Below are positions 9,026 to 17,231 of a DNA stretch of 64,000 nt, in pieces. The position numbers and the translations under genes were made by a program. The stretch lies in assembly GCA_017643495.1 (NCBI GenBank), contig JAEPNK010000002.1, positions 1,322,157-1,386,156 on the forward strand, in the 5' to 3' direction. The DNA is from Rhizobiaceae bacterium (GTDB lineage: Bacteria; Pseudomonadota; Alphaproteobacteria; Rhizobiales; Rhizobiaceae). The notes beneath the pieces were generated by a model. That model had not been told where the DNA came from, ran no database searches, and saw only the letters and a list, made by a program, of their open reading frames with translations. How positions within the stretch are numbered: the first letter of the stretch is position 1; the number at the start of each line of letters is the position of its first letter.

Positions 9026-9403
9026 TTATCCTACCAGCGCATAACACACACTCGTGTGTCCACGGCCGATATATCCGAGCTTGCCTGCAGCAGCCTTTGA
9101 CAGGTCAAGGACACGTCCCTGCACAAACGGACCACGATCATTGATACGGACAACCACACTCTTGCCGTTGCGTTTGTTGATCACCTTCACTTTGGTGCCA
9201 AACCGCAGGTTGCGGTGTGCCGCTGTCATTGCATTGGGGTTCATCGGCTCGCCACTTGCCGTCCTGGAGCCGGGCATGTTGTACCATGAAGCTCCGCCAC
9301 AACCGCTCGCTGCTTGGGCCGGAGTTGGCATGCCTGCAACCATTGCAGAAACCAGGACAGACGCAGCCACACCGGCTGCCACCAGAAACACAGATTTATT
9401 CAT
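9026..9403 (-). CDS. RlpA-like septal/peptidoglycan protein
   Basis: About 125 residues with an N-terminal signal peptide (MNKSVFLVAAGVAASVLVSA, cleavage after AQA) and a double-psi beta-barrel of the RlpA type: GGASWYNMPGSRTASGEPMNP, MTAAHRNLRFGTKVKVIN, VVVRINDRGPF and RVLDLSKAAAGKLGY. The acidic active-site residue (RINDRGPF) is kept. There is no SPOR domain and no lipobox, so it is a short secreted version that may cleave or bind peptidoglycan. The start at 9403 was chosen because it opens a proper signal peptide; 9451 would add 16 unconserved residues. Confidence 0.9.
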   Translation of the reverse strand: MNKSVFLVAAGVAASVLVSAMVAGMPTPAQAASGCGGASWYNMPGSRTASGEPMNPNAMTAAHRNLRFGTKVKVINKRNGKSVVVRINDRGPFVQGRVLDLSKAAAGKLGYIGRGHTSVCYALVG

Positions 9404-9505
9404 TTTGGTAATTCCACTCGCTATCAGGAATGCAAGCTTAATCCCGGGCAAATTTGGCGTTAAGGTGGCAACCTGTTTTCACTTCATGTTTCAGGACCTT
9501 TCAAC

Positions 9506-10351
9506 ATGACACAACCAGACGAAATCGCCCGCTGGGTTGGAAAGACGCGCAGCACTAACCAGACAATTGATCCCCGCCATGCCGGACTGTTGGCGGTAAC
9601 GCTGAACGCCACACCGCCGGAAGCCGGACAAAACCTTCCTCCTTGCTGGCAATGGGCCTGGTTCAATGATGCCGTGCCGTCAGGCGGGCTTGGCCGGGAC
9701 GGCCATCCCGAAAAGGGAGGCTTTCTGCCACCGGTAAACCTGCCGAGGCGAATGTGGGCAGGAGGGGAAATGGAATTTCACGCACCGCTGGAGATCGGCC
9801 GTAACATAACCAAACGCTCCGTGATCGAGAAGATTGATGAAAAGCAGGGAAAGACGGGCAAGCTCTGCATTGTTACCGTTGGCCATGACTATTTCGACGG
9901 AGAAAAACTGTGCATCCGGGAGAAGCAAAACCTCGTCTATCGTGAAGATCCTGATCCGGCCAGCCCCGCCCCAACACCACCCGAACCACCAATGGACGCG
10001 ACGCATTCACGGCAGGTAGAGCCTGATCCTGTTTTGATGTTCCGTTACTCCGCTTTGACTTTCAACGGTCACCGGATTCACTACGATGCCGATTATGCAA
10101 GGGATGTCGAAGGGTATCCCGGACTTGTGTTTCACGCTCCCCTGACCGCAACCCTTCTCTGCACATTGGCAGCCGACCTTGCCGCTGACCGGACACTGGC
10201 CCGTTTCCGTTACCGTGCAACATCCCCGCTTTTTTCCGGAACGCCTTTTGCCATCCGGGCAAGGCAGGAGGAAAACGGAGAAGAAATTGCTCTTTGGGCA
10301 GAAACCCCTGGCGGCGGCATGGCCATGCAGGCAAGCGCAATCCTCACCTGA
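9506..10351 (+). CDS. MaoC/FAS1-type dehydratase, mesaconyl-C4-CoA hydratase-like
   Basis: A 281-residue double hotdog protein. The N-terminal half (about 1-155) is a FAS1-like dehydratase domain (WAWFNDAVPSGGLGRDGHP, LPPVNLPRRMWAGGEMEFH). The C-terminal half has the hydratase 2 / MaoC motif YSALTFNGHRIHYDADYAR with the expected Asp/His pair, then YPGLVFHAPLTATLL. This layout matches mesaconyl-C4-CoA hydratase and the mitochondrial HTD2 group. No other genes of a CoA pathway are adjacent, so the exact substrate is open. Confidence 0.85.
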   Translation: MTQPDEIARWVGKTRSTNQTIDPRHAGLLAVTLNATPPEAGQNLPPCWQWAWFNDAVPSGGLGRDGHPEKGGFLPPVNLPRRMWAGGEMEFHAPLEIGRNITKRSVIEKIDEKQGKTGKLCIVTVGHDYFDGEKLCIREKQNLVYREDPDPASPAPTPPEPPMDATHSRQVEPDPVLMFRYSALTFNGHRIHYDADYARDVEGYPGLVFHAPLTATLLCTLAADLAADRTLARFRYRATSPLFSGTPFAIRARQEENGEEIALWAETPGGGMAMQASAILT

Positions 10352-10458
10352 TCCCGGGCGGTTTACCTTTCTTACTCAATTGTAACCATCTCCTTAGCCA
10401 AAATTTAAGACAGATGGTCTAGTTTGGGCAGGTAATTGGTCCGTTTTAGTAGTGAGTA

Positions 10459-10734
10459 TTGACCGATATGGTAAGACCGCGTGTAAAATATGTAATAGGC
10501 CCGGACGGCAGTCCCCTGACAGTCGCCGACCTTCCCCCAAGCTCAACAAGGCGCTGGGTCATTCGTCGCAAGGCGGAAGTCGTGGCTGCCGTTCGAGGCG
10601 GGTTGATTTCCCTGGAGGAAGCCTGCGAGCGTTATACGCTCACAGTGGAAGAATTTCTCAACTGGCAAAGCGCCATCGACGAGCATGGCCTTGCCGGTCT
10701 TCGAACAACAAGGATTCAGGAATACCGCGCTTAA
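10459..10734 (+). CDS. sciP: SciP / DUF1153-family CtrA inhibitor
   Basis: A 91-residue protein of the DUF1153 family. Its core RWVIRRKAEVVAAVRGGL and the helix-turn-helix-like ISLEEACERYTLTVEEFL are highly conserved in alphaproteobacteria. In Caulobacter, SciP binds CtrA and blocks transcription of CtrA targets. The TTG at 10459 gives MTDMVRPRVKYVIGPDG, close to the usual family N-terminus; ATG at 10468 is the alternative and neither has a strong ribosome site. Its place in the same island as ctrA and chpT supports the role. Confidence 0.92.
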   Translation: MTDMVRPRVKYVIGPDGSPLTVADLPPSSTRRWVIRRKAEVVAAVRGGLISLEEACERYTLTVEEFLNWQSAIDEHGLAGLRTTRIQEYRA

Positions 10735-10862
10735 AAAACAGAACGCGGGTAAGCTTTCCATCAACGGGGGATACCGGGGCAAGGAAAGCTGTTGCAACCG
10801 AACGGGAGCACAACCGGACCATCTGTCCGGGGCGGACGCAACACGAAAGAGCACAGCATTTC

Positions 10863-10896
10863 AAAAGGGCAGGCTTAAAACCTGCCCTTTTGTTTG
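10863..10896. terminator. Bidirectional Rho-independent terminator
   Basis: GGGCAGG/CCTGCCC arms around a CTTAAAA loop, with an A-run on one side and TTTTGTTT on the other. It can end both the sciP transcript (plus) and the pqiA-like transcript (minus). Confidence 0.85.
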
Positions 10897-10916
10897 TCTG
10901 CTGGAAAGACGGATTG

Positions 10917-11357
10917 TTATCTTCGCGACCAACCGGCCGAGGCAACCGCAACCGTCACCGAGGAAATTGCAAAAAACCATACCCCTGGCTGGGTAAAGGC
11001 ATCTGCCAGCCCGGACGTTTTTGCCGCAAAAATCACGATTGCCACCAGCACTACATCCACCATGGACCACTTTCCCAGGGCAGCAGCCCATCCGGGAACC
11101 TGGCGTCGTGAAAAAGCTGCATCGAAGGCGGCAAGAAGTTTCAGCAAAGGGAAAATGATTGAAAAAGCCGTTACGAGAACGGAAAGCGCCACCTCCCCTT
11201 CTTCCCACAAGCCCCTGATGATGGCCAGAAGGGATGGCGTCTCGGAAAAGAAATACAGTGTTTCAAGCCGCATGAGCGGCAGGGATATACCAAGCCCGAA
11301 GGAGACACTTGCGACCAGCAGCAGAAACGGTCGTATGGCAGGCATGGCAGGGCTCAC
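10917..11357 (-). CDS. Paraquat-inducible protein A (PqiA)-family membrane protein
   Basis: A 146-residue inner-membrane protein with four predicted membrane segments and the PqiA family pattern: PLMRLETLYFFSETPSLLAII, then FSIIFPLLKL, then WSMVDVVLVAIVIF. Bacterial PqiA proteins are linked to envelope lipid transport with PqiB/YebT MCE proteins, but no MCE gene is near. It is a single-domain form without the zinc-ribbon cysteines of full-length PqiA. Confidence 0.85.
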   Translation of the reverse strand: MSPAMPAIRPFLLLVASVSFGLGISLPLMRLETLYFFSETPSLLAIIRGLWEEGEVALSVLVTAFSIIFPLLKLLAAFDAAFSRRQVPGWAAALGKWSMVDVVLVAIVIFAAKTSGLADAFTQPGVWFFAISSVTVAVASAGWSRR

Positions 11358-11466
11358 ATTTCAGATATCTGCCAATACCATGACCGTTGAAAATGGCAAC
11401 CGTGAACACCCTGCCGACCGGGGCCTGCAGAATTCGGGAAGAAGTATTGTTCCGGACGGAGACTGG

Positions 11467-11859
11467 TCAGCCGATCATGGCCCGGCTTTCAGCCAGGTCA
11501 TCGAACTGATCTTCAATGGCTCCGGTTCCGCCATCCCGTTGCTCAAGACGTTGTGCCTTCTTCAACGCCTCTTCGGCTTCCGCCAGGGCGGCTTCGGCAT
11601 TGATCCGCTTTTCCTTCAGGTCACGCATTGAACCCTCGAGGTTTTCCTGGCGGGAACGTGCTGCCTTGGCAAAAGTCGGATAGGCGAAATGGGCAGGATC
11701 GGTGATCCCTGCTTTTTCTTCTTCTATGGATATCTGTTCCTGAAGGTCGGAATGCATTTTTTCGAATTCCGCAAGCATCAGGTCGATCTGTGTAAGTTGG
11801 CGGGTTTTGTCTTCCACCTGGAAATGCTTCAAGCGAAGCAGGTTTTCACGCGATTTCAT
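11467..11859 (-). CDS. fliJ: FliJ-like flagellar export chaperone protein
   Basis: About 130 residues, almost entirely a charged coiled coil (MKSRENLLRLKHFQVEDKTRQLTQ at the start, heptads to about residue 110). Its size, form and position next to ctrA match the FliJ-like protein of rhizobial genomes, a soluble component of the flagellar type III export ATPase complex. ATG at 11859 has AGGAG at eight bases; TTG at 11865 would be too close. It is divergent from ctrA across about 500 bases. No other flagellar gene is in the window. Confidence 0.78.
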   Translation of the reverse strand: MKSRENLLRLKHFQVEDKTRQLTQIDLMLAEFEKMHSDLQEQISIEEEKAGITDPAHFAYPTFAKAARSRQENLEGSMRDLKEKRINAEAALAEAEEALKKAQRLEQRDGGTGAIEDQFDDLAESRAMIG

Positions 11860-12364
11860 ACTCAATACTCCTTGAACCGCTCAGGAGACTGCATGCAGTC
11901 ACCCCTGTTTTGCAAATCCGGCACGCAAACTCCGCACCGCAAAATGCAACTCCGCCAAAAACGCTGGTCAGCGTCGCATTTTGTCCTGATTTACAGACCA
12001 GACTGACATGGGAGTGTCGGGTCTGTTAATCATTCGTTTACTTGTATGATTAAGTATACAGCCGGGATATTAAGGGTGAGTAAACCAGCCCGTTTCTTTT
12101 CGCAGACCAACGTTTTTTGCTGAATGATTCGCTTGAACGAAGGCTTTCCAGTCAGAAATTAACAATTCGAATTGCGGAAACCTTTGTAAAACAATGGCTT
12201 GCAGACACGCCTTAAGGCAATTTTTACAGGTTGCGCTAAGGAATCACAATTTGTTAACCATTATGTACCAGCATACGGTTAAAACACCTTAACCATGCCG
12301 GCCCAAAGGGAGTACGAGGCCCTCGGTCCGGCAATGCTGAAAGCGGCAAAAGGGGACTATAAAG
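11860..12364. promoter_or_regulatory. ctrA/fliJ divergent regulatory region
   Basis: A gene-free 505-base stretch, AT-rich relative to its neighbours. It contains TTAA-N7-TTTAC at 12026-12041 (one base off the CtrA consensus TTAA-N7-TTAAC), TTAA-N6-TTAA at 12279-12292, and two GANTC sites (GATTC at 12126-12130, GAATC at 12241-12245). In alphaproteobacteria ctrA is autoregulated and controlled by CcrM methylation at GANTC, so these are plausible control elements. The sites were found by eye; their use is inferred. Confidence 0.6.
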
Positions 12365-13066
12365 ATGCGTGTACTGTTGATCGAAGATGACAGCGCAACC
12401 GCCCAAAGCATCGAGTTGATGCTGAAATCCGAAAGCTTCAATGTCTATACAACGGACTTGGGCGAAGAAGGCGTGGATCTGGGCAAGCTGTATGATTATG
12501 ACATCATCCTGCTGGACCTTAACCTTCCGGACATGTCCGGTTACGAGGTTCTTCGCACGTTGCGCCTTTCAAAGATCAAGACACCTATCCTCATTCTTTC
12601 CGGCCTCGCCGGTATTGAAGACAAGGTTCGTGGCCTAGGCTTTGGTGCAGACGACTACATGACCAAGCCATTCCACAAGGATGAACTGGTTGCCCGCATT
12701 CACGCAATTGTTCGCCGGTCCAAGGGTCATGCCCAGTCGGTCATCACAACAGGAGACCTTGTGGTCAACCTGGATGCAAAAACCGTTGAAGTTGCAGGCC
12801 AGCGTGTCCACCTTACCGGCAAGGAATACCAGATGCTGGAACTGTTGTCGCTTCGCAAGGGCACAACACTTACCAAGGAAATGTTCCTCAACCACCTTTA
12901 TGGCGGCATGGACGAGCCGGAACTCAAAATCATCGACGTTTTCATCTGCAAACTGCGCAAAAAACTCGCAAATGCTGCCGATGGCCTGAATTATATCGAG
13001 ACCGTATGGGGTCGTGGCTATGTGCTGCGGGAGCCGGACGGATCGGAACTTGCTGAAAGTGCCTGA
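12365..13066 (+). CDS. ctrA: Cell-cycle response regulator CtrA
   Basis: A 233-residue OmpR-type regulator. The receiver has the acidic pocket MRVLLIEDD, phosphoacceptor D51 in [15 protein letters not shown], switch threonine/serine in ILILSG and K in [10 protein letters not shown]. The DNA-binding domain has [17 protein letters not shown] and [13 protein letters not shown]. This is close to full identity with known CtrA proteins. CtrA is the master transcription factor for division, motility and envelope genes and silences the replication origin in Caulobacter. It ends in Ser-Ala rather than Ala-Ala, a detail relevant to ClpXP recognition. Confidence 0.98.
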   Translation: MRVLLIEDDSATAQSIELMLKSESFNVYTTDLGEEGVDLGKLYDYDIILLDLNLPDMSGYEVLRTLRLSKIKTPILILSGLAGIEDKVRGLGFGADDYMTKPFHKDELVARIHAIVRRSKGHAQSVITTGDLVVNLDAKTVEVAGQRVHLTGKEYQMLELLSLRKGTTLTKEMFLNHLYGGMDEPELKIIDVFICKLRKKLANAADGLNYIETVWGRGYVLREPDGSELAESA

Positions 13067-13094
13067 TGCACTGCCAGACAGGATAAAGCATTCA

Positions 13095-13119
13095 ACCCGC
13101 CTTCAAGGCGGGTTTTTTT
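13095..13119 (+). terminator. Terminator of ctrA
   Basis: CCCGCC/GGCGGG hairpin with a short TTCAA loop followed by seven T residues, 30 bases after the ctrA stop. Confidence 0.93.
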
Positions 13120-13198
13120 GTATCTGAAACCGGTTTTCCGGATAATTCTGCCAAACGGGAATGGGGATTGCAGCAAACAATGAAACCCCGGGGGTTTG

Positions 13199-13591
13199 TC
13201 AGGCGGCTTGACTGTCCTTGTCGGCAATCTCGATACCGACTTCCTGGATCTTGTGGATCAGGATTTCCCTGTTGAACGGCTTCATCAGAAACCCGTTTGC
13301 CCCGGCGCGCTTGGCGCGGGTCATTTCGGAAACCATGATCTCACTGGTGCAGTAAACCAGCTTGGTTTGTTCATTACCTTCTATGCGGCGAAACTCTTCA
13401 ATGAATTCAATGCCGCTCATTTTCGGCATGTCCCAGTCCACGATAAGGACTTCAGGCATGGAGTAGCGACACTTTTCCAGTGCATCGAAGCCGTCAGCTG
13501 CCTCGACAACGGCAAATCCGAGATCGGAAAGAATGCGGTTCGCAACCTTTCTGATTACAGGTGCATCATCAACAATCATGAACATCTTCAT
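13199..13591 (-). CDS. CheY-like single-domain response regulator
   Basis: A receiver-only protein of 130 residues. Acidic pocket IVDD, phosphoacceptor Asp in VLIVDWDMPKMSGIEF, switch Thr/Ser in YCTSE and Lys in GFLMKPFNRE. There is no output domain. It lies downstream of chpT on the same strand, so it may take part in the ChpT-CtrA phosphorelay or link it to motility. ATG at 13591 has GGAG at proper spacing; the GTG at 13600 overlaps the ribosome site and was not used. Confidence 0.92.
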   Translation of the reverse strand: MKMFMIVDDAPVIRKVANRILSDLGFAVVEAADGFDALEKCRYSMPEVLIVDWDMPKMSGIEFIEEFRRIEGNEQTKLVYCTSEIMVSEMTRAKRAGANGFLMKPFNREILIHKIQEVGIEIADKDSQAA

Positions 13592-13661
13592 GGCTTCCAC
13601 TCCGAAACGGAACTTACGTTGCGGGCAGGTTATGGTGCCAATCTTAAGGAGAAGCTAAGTC

Positions 13662-13692
13662 CTTGCCCGGAATCGGGCATTCCGGGGCAAAT
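13662..13692. other. Long inverted repeat between chpT and the CheY-like gene
   Basis: Arms TTGCCC/GGGCAA and GGAAT/ATTCC stack into a stem around CGGGC (one unpaired G). There is no T-run on the minus side, so a standard terminator is unlikely; it could slow decay or reduce read-through between chpT and the receiver gene. Confidence 0.45.
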
Positions 13693-13725
13693 AGCCGACT
13701 GACTGTCAGTATGCTTAATGCGCGG

Positions 13726-14403
13726 TTACCGGATAATGTTGGCTGCGTCCGGATTTTCCTTGGTTACGCGACCTTCAAACACCACACTTTCACCATCAAC
13801 CCGGGTGCTGATGTCAATCTCGCATTCATTGGCAAGCTGCAATGTGTAAATCGGTTGAATGGCATGCGCATCAATCGCTTCTTCAAACGTGCCGTTCAAC
13901 AGGTGAAGAAAAGCCGGCGGAACCCGTGCATTCTTGCCCTGTGCCGTGATGGTAAAGACCGGCATGCTGTTCGGGTCGGTGATTTTCACGGAGAGATCCC
14001 CGCCACGCGGAATTGCCGAATGCCCGACAATCAGAAGGTTAAGGAGAAACTTGACCTGGTTTTTGGCCATCAGTGCGCGTTCACCGTCCCACGCCAGATT
14101 GGTCTTCTTTTCATTGTCGAAATAGGATTTGGCAACATTCTCGGCATCGCCCGTGTCGATATGGGCACCGGCAGAACCCGCTGCACCAAATGCGATCCGC
14201 GCATATTGCAGTTTTGCGGAAGCATTTTTTGCCGAAGACCGGATCAGGTCCATAGCAATCTCGGTAGTGTCCTCATCGGCTCCCTCGTCAATCAGCTCAA
14301 CACCATTGGCAATCGCACCGACTGGAGAGATCACGTCATGACAGACGCGGGAACAAAGCAGCGCTGCAAGGTCCATTCCCGCAAGTTCCGGTAATTTTTG
14401 CAT
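13726..14403 (-). CDS. chpT: Histidine phosphotransferase ChpT
   Basis: About 225 residues. The phosphorylated histidine lies in the helix LCSRVCHDVISPVGAIANGVELI, followed by a degenerate ATPase-like domain (MAKNQVKFLLNLLIVGHSAIPRGG). In Caulobacter and Brucella ChpT passes phosphate from CckA to CtrA and CpdR. It is encoded in the same island as ctrA, sciP and a receiver protein. The start at MQKLPELAGMDL (14403) matches the family; the in-frame start at 14451 adds an unconserved leader. Confidence 0.94.
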   Translation of the reverse strand: MQKLPELAGMDLAALLCSRVCHDVISPVGAIANGVELIDEGADEDTTEIAMDLIRSSAKNASAKLQYARIAFGAAGSAGAHIDTGDAENVAKSYFDNEKKTNLAWDGERALMAKNQVKFLLNLLIVGHSAIPRGGDLSVKITDPNSMPVFTITAQGKNARVPPAFLHLLNGTFEEAIDAHAIQPIYTLQLANECEIDISTRVDGESVVFEGRVTKENPDAANIIR

Positions 14404-14635
14404 GGAGAGATATTCCTGAATCCGTTTGTTTGAATGGCCCGGCAGAAGCACACCGAATCACGCTGTTAGAAGTACCACGAAACACAGTCTTTCATGAACC
14501 GTGATTTCCCCAGTCCGACAACAGGGCCCGGGCCACATCGGTAAAATGCGCCCCAAAAAAGTCACTTTTGATTCACCTTTCAGAAAAGGTTTTCATTAAT
14601 ACTTTCGCTCAACCACAACCATCAGGGATATGATC
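14404..14635. promoter_or_regulatory. chpT/eipA divergent region with three GANTC sites
   Basis: GAATC at 14418-14422, GAATC at 14455-14459 and GATTC at 14570-14574 are CcrM target motifs in alphaproteobacteria. No complete TTAA-N7-TTAAC box was seen. Methylation control of chpT or eipA is possible but not shown. Confidence 0.45.
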
Positions 14636-15253
14636 ATGACCACTACGAAAACACGGACATTCCGCCCTGCCTTCACGCCAGTGCGTGCCATGCTGGCCTT
14701 GTTGCTTGTTCTGGCAGCCTTTGCCGCTGCATTGCCGCTCGTCTCCACCAAGGCTCGTGCCCAGGCAAGCGCGCAGTATTCCGCCCAGGAAGTTGTTGAT
14801 GCTGGCCATGCCTTCTTCGGTGCAACCTCAGGCAATCTCGCAGCAGCATTTGAAAAGGCGTTTGCAAAATACGGACTGCCGAACGGCTATGTGCTGGGTG
14901 AAGAAGCCGGTGGCGCCTTCATCGGTGGCCTGCGTTACGGCGAAGGAATGCTCTATACGAAAAATGCCGGCGATCACAAGGTGTTCTGGCAGGGCCCGTC
15001 CATCGGCTGGGATTATGGCGGCGACGGAAACCGTACCATGATGCTGGTTTACCACCTGCCTGATGTAAGCGAAATCTACAAACGCTATATCGGTGTCAGC
15101 GGCTCTGCATTCCTGGTTGGCGGTGTCGGAATTACCGCACTGACCCGCAAGGGCGTACACCTTGTACCGATCCGTACCGGTGTCGGCGCGCGGCTCGGGG
15201 TCAATGTCGGCTATCTGAAACTGCGTCGCAGGCCAACCATCAACCCGTTCTGA
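14636..15253 (+). CDS. eipA: EipA / DUF1134-family periplasmic envelope protein
   Basis: About 205 residues: a signal peptide (hydrophobic stretch LALLLVLAAFAAALPLV, likely cleaved after ARA) and a single DUF1134 domain (YSAQEVVDAGHAFFGATSG, GPSIGWDYGGDGNRTMMLVYHLP, RTGVGARLGVNVGYLKLR). In Brucella abortus the homologue EipA is needed for envelope-stress resistance and is directly activated by CtrA. Its placement beside chpT-ctrA fits that. ATG at 14636 has AGGG at eight bases; the ATG at 14630 is too close to it. I saw no full CtrA box upstream, only a TTAAT half-site and three GANTC sites. Confidence 0.92.
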   Translation: MTTTKTRTFRPAFTPVRAMLALLLVLAAFAAALPLVSTKARAQASAQYSAQEVVDAGHAFFGATSGNLAAAFEKAFAKYGLPNGYVLGEEAGGAFIGGLRYGEGMLYTKNAGDHKVFWQGPSIGWDYGGDGNRTMMLVYHLPDVSEIYKRYIGVSGSAFLVGGVGITALTRKGVHLVPIRTGVGARLGVNVGYLKLRRRPTINPF

Positions 15254-15302
15254 TCACCGGAAATCCCGCCGGAAAGCGGCGAACCGGCAGGAAAATCCGG
15301 TT

Positions 15303-15334
15303 AAAAGGGAGTTGCATTTGCGCTCCCTTTTTTG
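15303..15334 (+). terminator. Terminator of eipA
   Basis: AAAGGGAG/CTCCCTTT hairpin with an 11-base loop followed by TTTTTT. Confidence 0.88.
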
Positions 15335-15476
15335 TTGTGGCGCCCGTGTCTTAAGGTTAATGCATGCTTTAAACGGGCTTTTGTGGAAATCCGCTCCCGT
15401 TCATGTCATGATTGGCCGTATACCGGATAGCCGAATGCTGGCAGCCGGTTTTCGCCCTCTGAAAGATGAAGTAGCC

Positions 15477-16748
15477 ATGATTCTCGAAGCCGTACTGTAT
15501 TTCGTTCTGGGTTTCCTGAGTGCCGGATTGCTGGCTCTCATGATTTCACCTGCAATCTGGAACCGTGCAGTCGTGCTGACCAAGCGCAAGATAGAAAGTT
15601 CTGTCCCCCTTACCCTGAATGAAATCCAGGCCGACAAGGACCAGTTGCGTGCCGAGTTCGCGATGAGCACCCGTCGTCTTGAAATGAGCGTGGATGAATT
15701 GCGCAACAAGGCTTCTGCCCAATTGGCGGAAATCAGCAGAAAGCGTGATGAACTCTCCCGCTATGATGCGGAAAAAGCCGAACGCCTGGCCCAGATCCGC
15801 GAAGTGGAAGCCAAAACGGTTGAGTTGAACCGCAAACTCGAAGAGCGGGAAATGCTGCTTGAGGAAACCAAGCGTCGTCATGACAAGCTTCAGGAGCAAT
15901 ATGTCGAAACGCTTGAACAGCTTTCCGAGATGCGCAACCAGCTGGCTGACAAGGATGACGAACTCACCTCTCAACGCATTGAAATCGCTGCGCGCGACAC
16001 ACGCATTGACGCGCTGAGCGACAGCACCCTGCTCTCCGGCACAGACGGTGATGCGGCGGCCAGCAAGGCCAAGGAACAGATCGCAGAACTCAAGGCTGAA
16101 CTGAAACGCTCCGAAATGCGCGTCAAGGCAGCCGACAAGGAAGCGGCCCTGGCAGCGAAAGAAGCAAGGCAGAATGCCGACAAGCTGGAAAAGCAGAAAA
16201 CCGTACTCAATGAAAGCCGCAACGGAAACAGCGCTGACAGCGAGCAGATCAACAAACTGAACCGTGAACTCATGGACGAGCGGGAAAAGACGGTTGATCT
16301 GGAAGCACGGCTGGCAACACAGGCGCTCAAAATGGAAGCACTGCTCTCCGATGCATCAAACCAGAATGTGGAAGAAGCTTTGAAATCCGTGAGGGAACAG
16401 GTCAGCGAAACACAAAAGCAGCTTGATGAAGCCCGCTCGCAACGCGATGCATTGCAGGAAAAGCTTGACGGCATTTCTGTTGAAGCGGGAGAAAACTGGG
16501 CGAGCGAACGGCAGGAAAACGCACTTCTGCGTGAACGCATGAACGATATGGCCGCGCGGATTGCAGCCATGACCGCTGAAATTGAGGGCCCCTCCTCCCC
16601 GATCAACAAAATGCTTGCCAAAGGCGGCAAACGGACGCGGTCTGGCTCCAAACGTTCTGAAGAGATCAAGGAAGCAGCACCGGGCGAGCGGATTTCCCTG
16701 GCAGAACGGATTCGCGCCATCCAGCAGGCGTCCGGTTCCGGACGTTAA
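15477..16748 (+). CDS. Membrane-anchored long coiled-coil protein of unknown function
   Basis: A 423-residue protein with one N-terminal membrane helix (MILEAVLYFVLGFLSAGLLALM) and then about 330 residues of charged heptad repeats rich in Glu, Lys, Leu, Asp and Ala, ending in a basic tail (GGKRTRSGSKRS). No enzymatic motif is visible. The shape resembles proteins that span the periplasm or scaffold division or polar complexes. The start at 15477 opens directly on the membrane helix; the upstream extension to 15312 has no such logic. It is followed by a convergent gene. Function unknown. Confidence 0.8.
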   Translation: MILEAVLYFVLGFLSAGLLALMISPAIWNRAVVLTKRKIESSVPLTLNEIQADKDQLRAEFAMSTRRLEMSVDELRNKASAQLAEISRKRDELSRYDAEKAERLAQIREVEAKTVELNRKLEEREMLLEETKRRHDKLQEQYVETLEQLSEMRNQLADKDDELTSQRIEIAARDTRIDALSDSTLLSGTDGDAAASKAKEQIAELKAELKRSEMRVKAADKEAALAAKEARQNADKLEKQKTVLNESRNGNSADSEQINKLNRELMDEREKTVDLEARLATQALKMEALLSDASNQNVEEALKSVREQVSETQKQLDEARSQRDALQEKLDGISVEAGENWASERQENALLRERMNDMAARIAAMTAEIEGPSSPINKMLAKGGKRTRSGSKRSEEIKEAAPGERISLAERIRAIQQASGSGR

Positions 16749-16802
16749 GCTACGACGCAGGAAGCTGTTTTTCCGCGCACTTCGCAGCTTTTGATTTGTG
16801 AT

Positions 16803-17195
16803 TTATTTCAGGCTGATCCTGCTCTCGACCTGCCCCGTCTTCAGGTCCACGATCCAGATCTGCATTTCACCATTGGTAATGGCAAGTTCGAGGACCAACC
16901 GGTCATCATACAATCGCGATGATACAATCTCACTGCGTTCCGGGAGATCAATCGCAATGTTTTCAGCAAGGCCTGCCTTGCCATCCGACTGCTCTTCACC
17001 GGGAATAACCGACTGTTCGCCAGCATCATTTGCGTCACTTCCGGCATTTATCTTGTAGACAATGGCAAAAAGGACAGCCATAAGCCCGACCATCATGATG
17101 CCGATGGAAATAACCAGAAGCCGGATCATCCGCCGGCGAATGTGTTCAATGGCCGGATCAAGCGGTTCTTCTTTTTCATCTTGGGCATGGGACAT
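16803..17195 (-). CDS. Small single-pass membrane protein (DUF6476-like)
   Basis: 130 residues: a cytosolic N-terminus (MSHAQDEKEEPLDPAIEHIRR), one membrane helix (LLVISIGIMMVGLMAVLFAIVY), and a periplasmic domain ending SRLYDDRLVLELAITNGEMQIWIVDLKTG. It is divergent from rluD, with only 36 bases between. The same small gene is commonly seen beside rluD/rpoH in rhizobia. No function is known. The open frame continues upstream over rluD but that part is antisense shadow. Confidence 0.8.
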   Translation of the reverse strand: MSHAQDEKEEPLDPAIEHIRRRMIRLLVISIGIMMVGLMAVLFAIVYKINAGSDANDAGEQSVIPGEEQSDGKAGLAENIAIDLPERSEIVSSRLYDDRLVLELAITNGEMQIWIVDLKTGQVESRISLK

Positions 17196-17231
17196 GGCTG
17201 TTAAACTGGCCTGTAGAAAACTGGACTGTAA

